DNA of 24,966 nt from assembly GCA_964355015.1 (NCBI GenBank), contig CAYHCE010000041.1, forward strand, positions 1-24,966. The letters are read 5' to 3'. Source of the DNA: CAYHCE01 sp964355015. GTDB lineage: Bacteria > Cyanobacteriota > Cyanobacteriia > PCC-6307 > Cyanobiaceae. Positions 14,628 to 24,883 of the stretch are shown here, one piece after another (the stretch's first letter is position 1; the number at the start of each line of letters is the position of its first letter). A model generated the notes under the pieces. The model saw nothing but the letters and a program-made list of their open reading frames with translations. It was not told the DNA's origin and did not search any database. The position numbers were made by a program, and so were the translations under genes.

Positions 14628-16451
14628 ATGAGCGCATCCACACCTCCCCCAACGCCCCTCGCCCCATCTCCCAACCCACGCCTCAAGCGAAGCAAAGTCC
14701 CCATGGGCTGGAGGCGATGGGTCCCTGGACTGTCTGCCATCCGCCAGTACAGGATCGCCTGGCTCCGCCATGACATCGGAGCCGGCCTGGCGTTGACGGC
14801 AGTGCTGCTACCGGTCGGCATTGCCTACGCGGTTGCTTCCGGTGTTCCGGCCATCTGTGGCCTGTACGCAACCATCTTCGGCTTACTCGCCTATGCCTTG
14901 TTCGGCCCCAGCCGGATGTTGGTCCTGGGTCCGGACTCTTCGCTCGTCGCCCTCATCCTCGGCATCGTGCTGCCGCTGTCTGCGGGTGATTCCCAGCGCG
15001 CCATGGCCTTGGCCGGGATGCTGGCACTCGTCTCCGGCAGCCTGTGCGTACTGGCGGGAACCGCTCGCCTGGGTTTCATCACCGAGTTGCTCTCCAAGCC
15101 AATCCGCTACGGCTACATGAACGGCATCGCTCTGACCGTGCTGATCAGCCAGCTGCCTGCCCTGTTCGGCTTCACGGTCAAGGGCGACGGACTGCTGGAC
15201 GAAGCCCGGGCCTTTGTGGCAGCGGTTCTGGCCGGCAGGACGAACGGGGCAGCGCTGGCCCTTGGCGTCGGCACCTTGCTGATGATCGGGCTCCTGAGAC
15301 GCAGCAAGCGCGTCCCGGGAGTTCTGCTGGCCGTCGTTGCCACGACGGTCAGCGTCTCCGTCCTGAATCTTGCGACTCGATACGGCGTGACGGTGCTCGG
15401 TCCACTTCCCAGAGGTCTGCCCGGTCTGGCTGTTCCCTCCATCAGCACGGGCGACATCGTGCCGGTGTTGCTCGGTGGCTTCGCCATCGCCCTCGTGTCG
15501 TTCGCTGACACGAGCGTGCTTTCGAGAACCTACGCCGCGCGGATCGGGGACACGATCGATGCCAATCAGGAGATGGTCGGATTGGGCGCGGCCAACCTGG
15601 TCGCAGGTTTGTTTCAGGGCCTCCCCATCAGCGCCAGCGCTTCGCGCACTCCGGTGGCCGAGGCGGCAGGCGCCAAGACCCAGTTGACCGGGGTCGTTGG
15701 AGCGATCACGGTCGCCGCGTTGCTCCTGGTGGCGCCGAACCTCCTGGGAAACCTGCCAACCGCCGCGCTCGCAGGGGTGGTGATGGCTTCAGCGATAGGT
15801 TTGATCGAGGTGGCTGACCTGCGGCGCCTCTACCGCATCCAGCGCTGGGAGTTCTGGTTGTCGATGGTCTGCCTGGCCGGGGTCGCCGTCCTTGGCGCCA
15901 TTCCTGGGATCGGGCTGGCGATCGCCATTGCCATCGTTGAGTTTCTCTGGGATGGCTGGCGTCCGCACTCCGCGGTCCTGGGCCGGGTCGATGGTGTCAA
16001 GGGGTATCACGACATCAGCCGCTACCCGCAGTCGCGCCGGGTCCCGGGTCTGGTCCTGTTCCGGTGGGATGCGCCCCTGTTTTTCGCCAATGCCGAATTG
16101 TTCCGGGATCGGGTGATGATGGCCGTTGCGTCCTCACCAACGCTGGTGAACTGGCTTGTCGTCGGGGCTGAGCCTGTCACCAGTATTGATGTCACCTCTG
16201 CGGACACTCTGGATGAACTGGATCACACCTTGGCGAAGGCAGGAATCATGCTCTGCTTCGCCGAGATGAAAGATCCCGTCAAAGACAAACTCAAGCGCTT
16301 TGGGCTGTTCTCACAATTTGGAGACGATCGGTTTTTTGCCACGGTTGGGGAGGCCGTCAGCTGTTATCTCAAGGCCCATCCCGTTGATTGGGTTGACTGG
16401 GAGGATGAAGCCAAAGACCTCGCTGGCGCTGCCTCGGAGCTGAATCGATGA
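14628..16451 (+). CDS. SulP-family anion transporter with STAS domain
   Basis: A 607-residue SulP (SLC26-like) transporter. After a Pro-rich cytoplasmic N-terminus, about 10-12 membrane helices begin near residue 45 (DIGAGLALTAVLLPVGIAYA) and include the family segments VASGVPAICGLYATIFG, FGPSRMLVLGPDSSLVAL and FQGLPISASASRTPVAEAAG. The C-terminal 150 residues form a STAS domain with VVGAEPVTSIDVTSADTLDEL. Family members carry sulfate, bicarbonate or other anions, usually with Na+ or H+; the substrate cannot be told from sequence. The ATG follows the CorA stop by one base, so the pair is an operon, but this gene has normal high GC. The frame is open from 14556; ATG 14628 is the likely start. 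Confidence 0.92.
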   Translation: MSASTPPPTPLAPSPNPRLKRSKVPMGWRRWVPGLSAIRQYRIAWLRHDIGAGLALTAVLLPVGIAYAVASGVPAICGLYATIFGLLAYALFGPSRMLVLGPDSSLVALILGIVLPLSAGDSQRAMALAGMLALVSGSLCVLAGTARLGFITELLSKPIRYGYMNGIALTVLISQLPALFGFTVKGDGLLDEARAFVAAVLAGRTNGAALALGVGTLLMIGLLRRSKRVPGVLLAVVATTVSVSVLNLATRYGVTVLGPLPRGLPGLAVPSISTGDIVPVLLGGFAIALVSFADTSVLSRTYAARIGDTIDANQEMVGLGAANLVAGLFQGLPISASASRTPVAEAAGAKTQLTGVVGAITVAALLLVAPNLLGNLPTAALAGVVMASAIGLIEVADLRRLYRIQRWEFWLSMVCLAGVAVLGAIPGIGLAIAIAIVEFLWDGWRPHSAVLGRVDGVKGYHDISRYPQSRRVPGLVLFRWDAPLFFANAELFRDRVMMAVASSPTLVNWLVVGAEPVTSIDVTSADTLDELDHTLAKAGIMLCFAEMKDPVKDKLKRFGLFSQFGDDRFFATVGEAVSCYLKAHPVDWVDWEDEAKDLAGAASELNR

Positions 16452-16523
16452 ACTTGATTACCCAGCTCGCTCCGCCCCCACCTTCCGGAGCGCCTAGGCT
16501 GGTACACAGATACCAGACGACTC

Positions 16524-17477
16524 ATGGCGCGCAACGGCATCCAGTTCCAGAATGGCTTTTCCCTGTCTTAGTTCCAGCGCCTGTACGGCACGGAGGAGTA
16601 ATGTGAGGCCGCTCTGGAGATGGCGAGCTGGCCTGATGGCTTCCGTTGTCCCCTCTGCAACGGCCATGAGCATGGCCTGGTTTACGGCAGGCGACTCAAG
16701 CGATATCCATGCCGCGCCTGTGGCCATCAGGCAATACTCACAGCCGGCACGATCATGCAGGCGACCAAGCTGCCCCTGACCACGTGGTTCTTGGCCTTCT
16801 ATCTGATTGGCCAGGCCAAGGCTGGGATTTCCTCTCTGGAACTGAGCCGTCATCTGGGCGTCAGCTACGACACCGCCTGGCTGCTGGACAACAAGTTCCT
16901 GCGGGAGATGAGCGAGCGGGAGGAGGCCTACGTTCTGCAGGGAAAGATCCAGATGGATGACGCTTATCTCGGCGGAGAACGCCCGGACGGCAAGGCAGGT
17001 CGCGGATCGGAGAACAAGATTCCGATCGTTGTGGCAGTGTCTCTGAACGAGGCCGGGCATCCGAGTGACGCCAGGATCACCCCCGTGGCTGGCTTCAGCT
17101 CCGAGGCGATTGGAGACTGGGCCAACAAACATCTGGTACCCGGCAGCTCCGTGCTCTCCGATGGTCTGGCCTGCTTCCGTGCCGACACCAGTGCGAACTG
17201 CCACCACGAGGCTGTCGACACCGGTGGAATGCACCCCAACGACCTGCCGCAGTTCCGTTGGATCAACACCCTGCTGGGCAACCTCAAGACCAGCCTCAGC
17301 AGCACCTTCCACGCCTTCAACTTTGATAAGCACGCCAGGCGCTACCTGGGCAGCTTCTGCTTTCGCTTCCACAGGCGCTTCGAGATGGCCGCGATGACTG
17401 AGCGGATAGCGAATGCGGTCTGCTGCTGCATGCCCTGCCCGGAGCGGGCCTTGAGGGTCGCGGAGGTTTATGGGTAA
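16524..17477 (+). pseudogene. IS1595/ISXO2-type transposase with two nonsense codons
   Basis: The full frame starts at ATG 16524 with MARNGIQFQNGFSLS and would give about 317 residues. It is broken by TAG at 16569 and TAA at 16599; the second lies in GTEE-stop-C, where relatives have GTEEQC, so a CAA or CAG codon has mutated. From ATG 16620 the frame is clean: a zinc-ribbon CPLC...CRAC, a helix-turn-helix-like region (SSLELSRHLGVSYDTAW), and the DDE-type core with IQMDDAYLGG, VLSDGLACF and INTLLGNLKTSLSSTFHAFN. Terminal inverted repeats were not found in the flanks. The catalytic core is whole, so an N-terminally shortened protein from 16620 could be made, but the intact transposase cannot. 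Confidence 0.85.
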
Positions 17478-17893
17478 TCGAGTGACTCTTTTACAGGACT
17501 GCTCGCATTTTGGCAATCACTTTCAACATTGCTGGACCACCGAATGGCTGCCCGGGTACTCCCAGCCAATGGCTCTTCTCTCAGCGCATCGGCTGCTTCA
17601 ACCTCGCTTTCATCCCAGCTGATGGGTCATCAGGTCGGGGCCCATGGGCTCCGCGCGAAATGCTGTTGGGTTCACCGGCCTCCCACCCCGCAACTGATGA
17701 GAGGCGCGTGAGAGTATGCAGATTGGCCTCCACAAGGTGCCACTCAGTTTAACGAGCAGTTTGACGAATGATTCTTCGGTGATCTTTGCAAGTCGAATGC
17801 ATTTCTCGCTGATTCCCCTTGGCCAAGGTGCCCGAGCGGCGGCGGATCATGCCCATGGCGGGGGGGGCTGAAGATTGGGTCATGTTCGTATCA
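17478..17893. other. Intergenic stretch with no recognisable gene
   Basis: The right flank of the IS1595 remnant up to the end of the HAD-ATPase gene on the other strand. It contains a run of eight G near 17860. Short frames on both strands show no family features. The right end of the insertion sequence should lie here but no inverted repeat was identified. Confidence 0.4.
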
Positions 17894-18346
17894 TCAAACT
17901 GACCCGCTGGCAACGTCGGCCGGGAGCGTATAGCGGGCTTCGATGGATACGCGGACGGCTGCCCGGGTGTCGTTCGGCGTTGCCTTATGATCCACTTCGA
18001 TCTGGACCAACTCTTCAGCAAGATCCTCGTCCTTGATTTGTGCCCGCACCCACTTCGAGAAATCGCCGTTCTTCCGGTGGTATTCCCACGTTTCATCGTC
18101 CACACCATCGGCCAGTTGCAGGAAGACTTGCAGATTCGGTGCCTTCAGGTTCAACCTGCCATTCGGACCTCTGAAGTAAAAACTTCCCTCTGGCCCCAGG
18201 TTCCCCTCGGCATACTTCCGCGAATGCCGTTTCCGTACTGACCGCGGTTTTTTCGTGTGGATCACGATTGCTTCCGGACCGCCGCGTCGCCACACCATCG
18301 CGTCCCCCGTCGGGAGTTTGTTGCCCTGAACCGCCGGGCAGAGCGG
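17894..18346 (-). pseudogene. C-terminal part of the HAD-ATPase fusion, after an in-frame TAG
   Basis: This segment continues in the same frame as the gene upstream (18347-19630), separated from it only by TAG at 18349-18347. It reads PLCPAVQGNKLPTGDAMVWR, then RGGPEA, then RKRHSRKYAEGNLGPEGSFY, then DGVDDETWEYHRKNGDFSKW, and ends ARYTLPADVASGSV. This matches what I recall of the C-terminal domain of full-length HAD-HerA fusion proteins, which is a single polypeptide. A GTG or ATG near 18298-18301 could start a separate 134-residue protein, but an independent function is doubtful. It is best seen as one gene split by a nonsense codon. Confidence 0.6.
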
Positions 18347-19630
18347 CTAATTCTCTCCCGTTGCACTGCAGAACTCTGCCAGCGTGTCGCCCGGTTGCCC
18401 GCCGATCAGTAGGAGCGTGCCGACGTTCGCCATCGTCATCGGTTCCACAGCGCCTGGGTGAACGGTGATGAACAGGATGCCGCGTTCTGGCAACAGAGGC
18501 GCAAGCGCGACACTCGAAGGACCGTGCGGAAGCAAGTGATGGGTTTCGTCGATCACAAGCCAGTGTGGTCGACCCGTTCGTGCCTTCTCCTGGAGGATGT
18601 GTGGCAACAGTTCTGCGAAGAACGTCGGCCGATCGTTGAGAGGCACTCCCAGAAGATTCACGACGATCGACCGCCTCGGATCCTTGAGCGCATCAGTGAT
18701 GTCATCTTGCTGCGGAGCCTGGGTCGGATTCCCGATGTGGTTTGCGAAGTCAAGAGTCTCGTAATCTCCCTCGGGGTCGATGACGAGTACCTGATAACCT
18801 GCGTCGGCCAACCTCTCCATAATGGAAGTCGTGATTGTCGATTTCCCGCTGCCCGATGTACCGGCCACAAGCACTCCGTGGCCAGCCGGATCTAGCGGAA
18901 ATTCGGTTTTGTCGTCCGTTTCACCAATCAGAATGTGGTGACGAGAAAGTGTCTTCAGGTCGGAGAGATCATTCGAGATGAGGCGGTCGATGAGTTCCGC
19001 GACACCCGCTCCGCGAGCTTTGCCAATGACAAGATCGGCTGTCTCCTTGACCGCGGGCAAGGCGTTGGCAACCGCCGCCGAGCACTCGCACAGCCGCATG
19101 AAGGCATGGTCGTTCTCGGCATCTCCAATACCTACAGCATTGTGCGGCGACAGGGCGAGTTCCGCGAGTGCCGCAGCGAGCCCCGTTGCCTTGTTCACGC
19201 CAGACGGTAGCACCATCACCGAGCCTTTGTTGAAGATCAACTGGAGTTCGAGTCCGTACTCGTGGATGATCTTCAACACCTCGATGTGGTGCGGTTCGTG
19301 GGTTGCAACGATGACATAGCCGGTGGAAAGGGGCGATACCTTGTGGGCTCTCAACTCGGCCACGAACTTCGGCAGAGGCGGCTCGGCCAGAATGCGGACT
19401 TCCTTTGACTGCGGATTGAAGAGAACCGCCCCGTTCTCGACAACCACGAGATCGAACAGATCGAGACGTGGGAAAACTAGTTGTAGATCAGGCAGTTCTC
19501 GACCGGTAACAAGGAGGAGTTTGCGGCCTGACTTCTTTGCCCGTTCCAACGCTGCCAGAGTGGCGATATCCACATCATTATTGTGGGCGATCGTTCCGTC
19601 ATAGTCGGTGGCAATCGCATGGAACCTCAT
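18347..19630 (-). CDS. HAD-IIB phosphatase fused to a HerA/DUF87-like ATPase, ending at an in-frame TAG
   Basis: A 427-residue protein with two enzyme domains. Residues 1-220 are a HAD-superfamily type IIB phosphatase: DYDGT (Asp9, Asp11), VTGRE (Thr42), Lys147 and GIGDAENDHAF (Asp170, Asp174). Residues 230-427 are a P-loop ATPase of HerA/DUF87 type: Walker A GTSGSGKST at 257-265 and Walker B WLVIDETHH at 357-365, with the DPEGDYETLD segment typical of the family. HerA-like ATPases are usually motors or DNA/conjugation-associated; what this fusion does is not known. The frame continues another 150 codons after the stop with clear homology, so the true gene is about 578 codons (17894-19630) and is truncated by TAG. 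Upstream is a 350-base gap. Confidence 0.85.
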   Translation of the reverse strand: MRFHAIATDYDGTIAHNNDVDIATLAALERAKKSGRKLLLVTGRELPDLQLVFPRLDLFDLVVVENGAVLFNPQSKEVRILAEPPLPKFVAELRAHKVSPLSTGYVIVATHEPHHIEVLKIIHEYGLELQLIFNKGSVMVLPSGVNKATGLAAALAELALSPHNAVGIGDAENDHAFMRLCECSAAVANALPAVKETADLVIGKARGAGVAELIDRLISNDLSDLKTLSRHHILIGETDDKTEFPLDPAGHGVLVAGTSGSGKSTITTSIMERLADAGYQVLVIDPEGDYETLDFANHIGNPTQAPQQDDITDALKDPRRSIVVNLLGVPLNDRPTFFAELLPHILQEKARTGRPHWLVIDETHHLLPHGPSSVALAPLLPERGILFITVHPGAVEPMTMANVGTLLLIGGQPGDTLAEFCSATGEN

Positions 19631-19996
19631 GGGCCGCTTCGTAATGGGACCTATCAGCGAAGTTGTCCGCCCGGGGTGCCTGAACTGAGCACCGATATTC
19701 AGCTTAATGCGGGTTGAGCCTCAAGGGCCGCGAGTGCTGGGCATGTCTTCCATGGCATCGGTCTTGTGGCAGCGGTTCAGCTGCCGGCCCCTGATCGCTG
19801 CTGTTACCGATCGCGCCCTTGGAGGGATGCCAAAGGCACTCGCGTCAGCCCTTGCCGGTTGCTGCCCACCTGAGAAAAGCGAGGGGCTGGTGGGTATTCG
19901 CCAACAATGAAGTTGTCCGGCGCCTTCGGCGCCCTTACCGCCTACAGCGCTGGGAGTCCGGCGGCTTCGACCTGCTTCGAGCGCCGTGCTGACGGC
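19631..19996. other. Intergenic stretch, no gene seen
   Basis: It separates the HAD-ATPase and membrane fusion protein genes, both on the minus strand, so it should hold the promoter of the former. A small hairpin, GGCGCC-TTC-GGCGCC, lies at 19919-19933, after the end of the membrane fusion protein gene, without a clear T-tract. No coding frame is convincing. Confidence 0.4.
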
Positions 19997-20899
19997 TCAG
20001 GAGGCGAAGTGGGTGATCGTGCGCAGACCCACCAGGTTGCGCACGCGGCGGGCGTCGGCGGGAGTCAGCTCCAGCCGCACTTCCACCACACCGTCCCCGG
20101 GGGCTCCATCCGCAGGCTTGACCTGGCGCACCCGTCCCGTGAGGGTGCCGGGGAAGGCGCCGCTGAGGCTGTTGATCCGGGCGGCCTGGCCGAGGCGGAT
20201 GCGGGCCAGGTCGTTGTCGTCGACTTCGGCGACGGCCTCGAGCCGATCACTGGTGCCGAGCTCGAGAATGCCCATCACGCCGGGCCTTTCGCCGACGCGG
20301 GCGTAGAGGCGCAGCACCTTGCCGGCCACGGGGGCACGTAATTCGCTGTTGCCCAGTTCGGCGTCTGTGCGGGCGATCGCCTGGCGGGTTTCGTTGATGC
20401 CGGCCTGCAGTTCGCGCAACTGCCGCTCGCGCTCCTGCAGATCGGCGCGAGCCAGCGCGCCGGCCCGCACCAGCGGCCGGTAGCGCTCTACCTCGGCCTG
20501 GAGGTGGCCGGCCTGGCGGCTGAGGCTGTCGAGGCGGCTCTGCAGCAGCTTGCGCTCCGCCAGCAGACCGGGGCCGGTGTCGAAGCGGGCCAGCAGCTGG
20601 CCGCGCTCCACCGGTTCCCCCTCCTTCACCATCAGGCTGATCAGGCGCGGGCTGATGCCGGCGGCCGTGATCGGACCGGCGAGCTTGCGCGATTCTCCCG
20701 CCAGTTCCAGGCGGCCCGGCGCAGAAAGCTCCTCGAACGGCCCGCTGGAGCGCAGCACGTAGGCGAGGCCGCCAGCCGTCACCATCAGGGCGAGGGCGCC
20801 CAGGCCGAGGGCCCAGCCCCGCGGAGGCGGACCGCTGTGGCCGCCGATCGCGGTGAGGCGAGGGGGAGAGTTCCGGGATCGCGGGTCAGGGGCTTGCAC
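19997..20899 (-). CDS. HlyD/DevB-type membrane fusion protein
   Basis: A 300-residue periplasmic adaptor of the HlyD family, close to the cyanobacterial DevB type of ABC exporter membrane fusion proteins. It has a short cytoplasmic tail, one membrane helix (WALGLGALALMVTAGGLAYVL), a split lipoyl half-domain (ISPRLISLMVKEGEPVERGQ, then ELRAPVAGKVLRLYARVGE), a long coiled coil (about residues 110-185, ERKLLQSRLDSLSRQAGHL onward), and a beta-barrel ending in VRNLVGLRT. Such adaptors join an inner-membrane ABC transporter to an outer-membrane channel. No DevC, DevA or TolC-like partner is in the window. GTG 20899 is chosen because AAGGAGG lies directly upstream with ideal spacing; an earlier GTG at 20920 lacks this. 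Confidence 0.88.
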   Translation of the reverse strand: MQAPDPRSRNSPPRLTAIGGHSGPPPRGWALGLGALALMVTAGGLAYVLRSSGPFEELSAPGRLELAGESRKLAGPITAAGISPRLISLMVKEGEPVERGQLLARFDTGPGLLAERKLLQSRLDSLSRQAGHLQAEVERYRPLVRAGALARADLQERERQLRELQAGINETRQAIARTDAELGNSELRAPVAGKVLRLYARVGERPGVMGILELGTSDRLEAVAEVDDNDLARIRLGQAARINSLSGAFPGTLTGRVRQVKPADGAPGDGVVEVRLELTPADARRVRNLVGLRTITHFAS

Positions 20900-20974
20900 G
20901 ATGCCTCCTTGCCTGGGCACCGTAGCCGCACCGTTCAGGCAGCACAGCGGCGATTCCGCGCGGCGGCCAGGGGC

Positions 20975-21103
20975 TCATTGGTCTTCGTTCACGGCCCGGT
21001 TGGCCCCGGCCTGCTTCTTCGACTCCTGTTCCTGTGCCGGAACGAAGCACAGCGGGGCCGCTGCCAGCACCGGGGCACGGGCGGATCGGCGCTTCACCGA
21101 CAT
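20975..21103 (-). CDS. Possible 42-residue basic/acidic small protein
   Basis: ATG 21103 opens a 42-residue frame, MSVKRRSARAPVLAAAPLCF then VPAQEQESKKQAGANRAVNE and DQ. It has a basic start, a short hydrophobic middle and a polar charged tail. It lies between the P-type ATPase and membrane fusion protein genes, on the same strand. The frame is open further upstream to 21187. I do not recognise a family, and no strong ribosome site is seen; coding status is suggested only by the orderly composition. Confidence 0.35.
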   Translation of the reverse strand: MSVKRRSARAPVLAAAPLCFVPAQEQESKKQAGANRAVNEDQ

Positions 21104-21247
21104 CAGCAACCAGCTGTGAGAGGTTGCGCCGACCTTACCGAAGCCGATGCTGAGCTGCAGGGCCGAGAGGCCGCTGTGGAGGATCACACTCCAGCGAGAG
21201 GCCTTGCCCGAGCCGGCGCGGTGTTCGAGCTGGGGGCCATGGCGGGT

Positions 21248-23599
<2,352 letters not shown>

Positions 23600-23751
23600 C
23601 CGGGCTCCGCTGTTGCCTTCGCACTAGCGGGATCTGCCAGCGATGACGATCAATCCCACACTTTCTGTTGATTCCCAGATCGTCGGACCGCTGTGATGCC
23701 TGAATCAGATGGGGGGCTCGGCCAGGGCCATCGTTGTTGCACCGACGGGCA

Positions 23752-24426
23752 TCACAAGGCTTGACCCTGCTGGCGCCTGGCGTAGCCGGCAGCCCAGTCG
23801 ATCGGATCCATCCCCCTGGGCACGAGCCGGGTGTAGTCCGGCAGGGTGAGGAGGCCATTGACAGCGATCCCCAGCAACTCGATCGAACGGCTTCCAGGCA
23901 GGTGCTGCCGCAGGCTGCCGTGCAGTTGCAGGAAGTACCAGGCCGAAGCTTCCAGCCCTGCCGTGGTTCGGCTCCAATAGGAAGAGTCGCGGCGACCATC
24001 CAGCAGATGGTCGCGTGCGTTGTGAGCCTTATCGGCGGCTGTTACAAGCAGCGAGGCGCAGGGCTTATGGACGAGTGAGGCGATGTAGCGCTGTTTGCGC
24101 AGCAGCCAGGGTTCCCTGGTTCCAGTACCTGGCACTTTCCCAGGATCTGTGCAATCACGCACGATGTCGGCCACGGTCTCCCCGAAGCGCCCGGTGATCG
24201 ACAGATGGGTCTGTCCCGCGTCCTCGATGGAGTCATGCAGCAGCCCGGCAATGGCCTGATCCTCATTGCCGCCATCTTCCCAGACCAGGCTGCTGACGGC
24301 GATCAGATGGGCGAGGTAGGGGACATCCTTGCCTTCCCGCCGTTGATCACGATGCAGTTCTGCGGCCCAGCCCAGGGCATCGATGTAACGAGGCGTGATC
24401 AGCGCAGGTGAAGGCAGATTCGTCAT
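23752..24426 (-). CDS. Stand-alone RelA/SpoT-like HD hydrolase
   Basis: A 224-residue HD-domain metal-dependent phosphohydrolase. The motif order is that of (p)ppGpp hydrolases and MESH1-like proteins: AAELHRDQRREGKDVPYLAH near residues 21-40, AGLLHDSIED with His64-Asp65, and TAADKAHNARD with Asp132. There is no synthetase (RelA_SpoT) or TGS/ACT domain, so if it acts on alarmones it only hydrolyses them; nucleotide or other phosphoester substrates are possible. The N-terminal half matches the family well, while the C-terminal 80 residues (WYFLQLHGSLRQHLPGSRSI onward) are less typical. It is soluble and cytoplasmic, oriented toward the P-type ATPase gene with a 150-base gap. Confidence 0.85.
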   Translation of the reverse strand: MTNLPSPALITPRYIDALGWAAELHRDQRREGKDVPYLAHLIAVSSLVWEDGGNEDQAIAGLLHDSIEDAGQTHLSITGRFGETVADIVRDCTDPGKVPGTGTREPWLLRKQRYIASLVHKPCASLLVTAADKAHNARDHLLDGRRDSSYWSRTTAGLEASAWYFLQLHGSLRQHLPGSRSIELLGIAVNGLLTLPDYTRLVPRGMDPIDWAAGYARRQQGQAL

Positions 24427-24543
24427 ACTCAGGCTGCCTGAGGTGTAGGGCCAGGGACATCGCTATGTCCGAGGGTGATGTCCGGCCGATCGTGCCCCCG
24501 GCAGCCGGAACGGCGAGAAGAACTCACGATCCAAGACTATCTC

Positions 24544-24570
24544 CAGGAGCCGGGAGGAGCCCGGCTCCTG
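24544..24570. terminator. Perfect 11-bp hairpin after the small membrane protein gene
   Basis: CAGGAGCCGGG (24544-24554), loop AGGAG, CCCGGCTCCTG (24560-24570). It lies just past the stop (24577) of the minus-strand small membrane protein gene. No T-tract follows in either direction, so it may be a non-canonical terminator or 3' stabiliser. Confidence 0.4.
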
Positions 24571-24576
24571 CTCGGC

Positions 24577-24765
24577 TCAGTGGTCGCTGTAGTTTTGCTC
24601 GATCGACCGGGGTACCTGCTCCAGCAGCCTCGCTTCCAGTTCTCTCACCCGCTGCATCAGCTCCTGCCGGGAGGCTGATGGTTTCGGCGCTGCTGCCGGC
24701 ATTGAAGCTTCTCGCCAGAGCAGGGCAGCCAGGCCGGTGAGGCAACCGATCACCAGCAGAGCCAC
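24577..24765 (-). CDS. Small membrane protein with coiled-coil tail
   Basis: A 62-residue protein with one N-terminal membrane helix (MALLVIGCLTGLAALLW), a short Ala/Pro linker, and a C-terminal amphipathic helix SRQELMQRVRELEARLLEQV likely to form a coiled coil, ending SIEQNYSDH. GTG 24765 is chosen because GAGGGA lies 6 bases upstream; the frame is open up to 24849 but those residues look unstructured. No family is recognised. The layout suggests an anchor or scaffold in the cytoplasmic membrane with a cytoplasmic tail. A strong hairpin follows the stop. Confidence 0.55.
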   Translation of the reverse strand: MALLVIGCLTGLAALLWREASMPAAAPKPSASRQELMQRVRELEARLLEQVPRSIEQNYSDH

Positions 24766-24883
24766 GGCAAGTCCCTCGCAAGCCCCCGGGGTCGGCCGAT
24801 GGTCATGCGGCGTAACCCGCAGGCCCCCTGAGGAGTTCTGTGGCGTCAAGGTGCTCTGCCAATTGCGACTGGATCCGAAGCCA

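Noticed and set aside
16452..16523. Possible terminal inverted repeat of the IS1595 element
   Set aside because: A CGCTCC/GGAGCG pair near 16479-16493 is a local hairpin, and no matching sequence was found in the right flank.
17857..17870. Run of eight G
   Set aside because: It lies in non-coding sequence and has no associated phase-variable gene.
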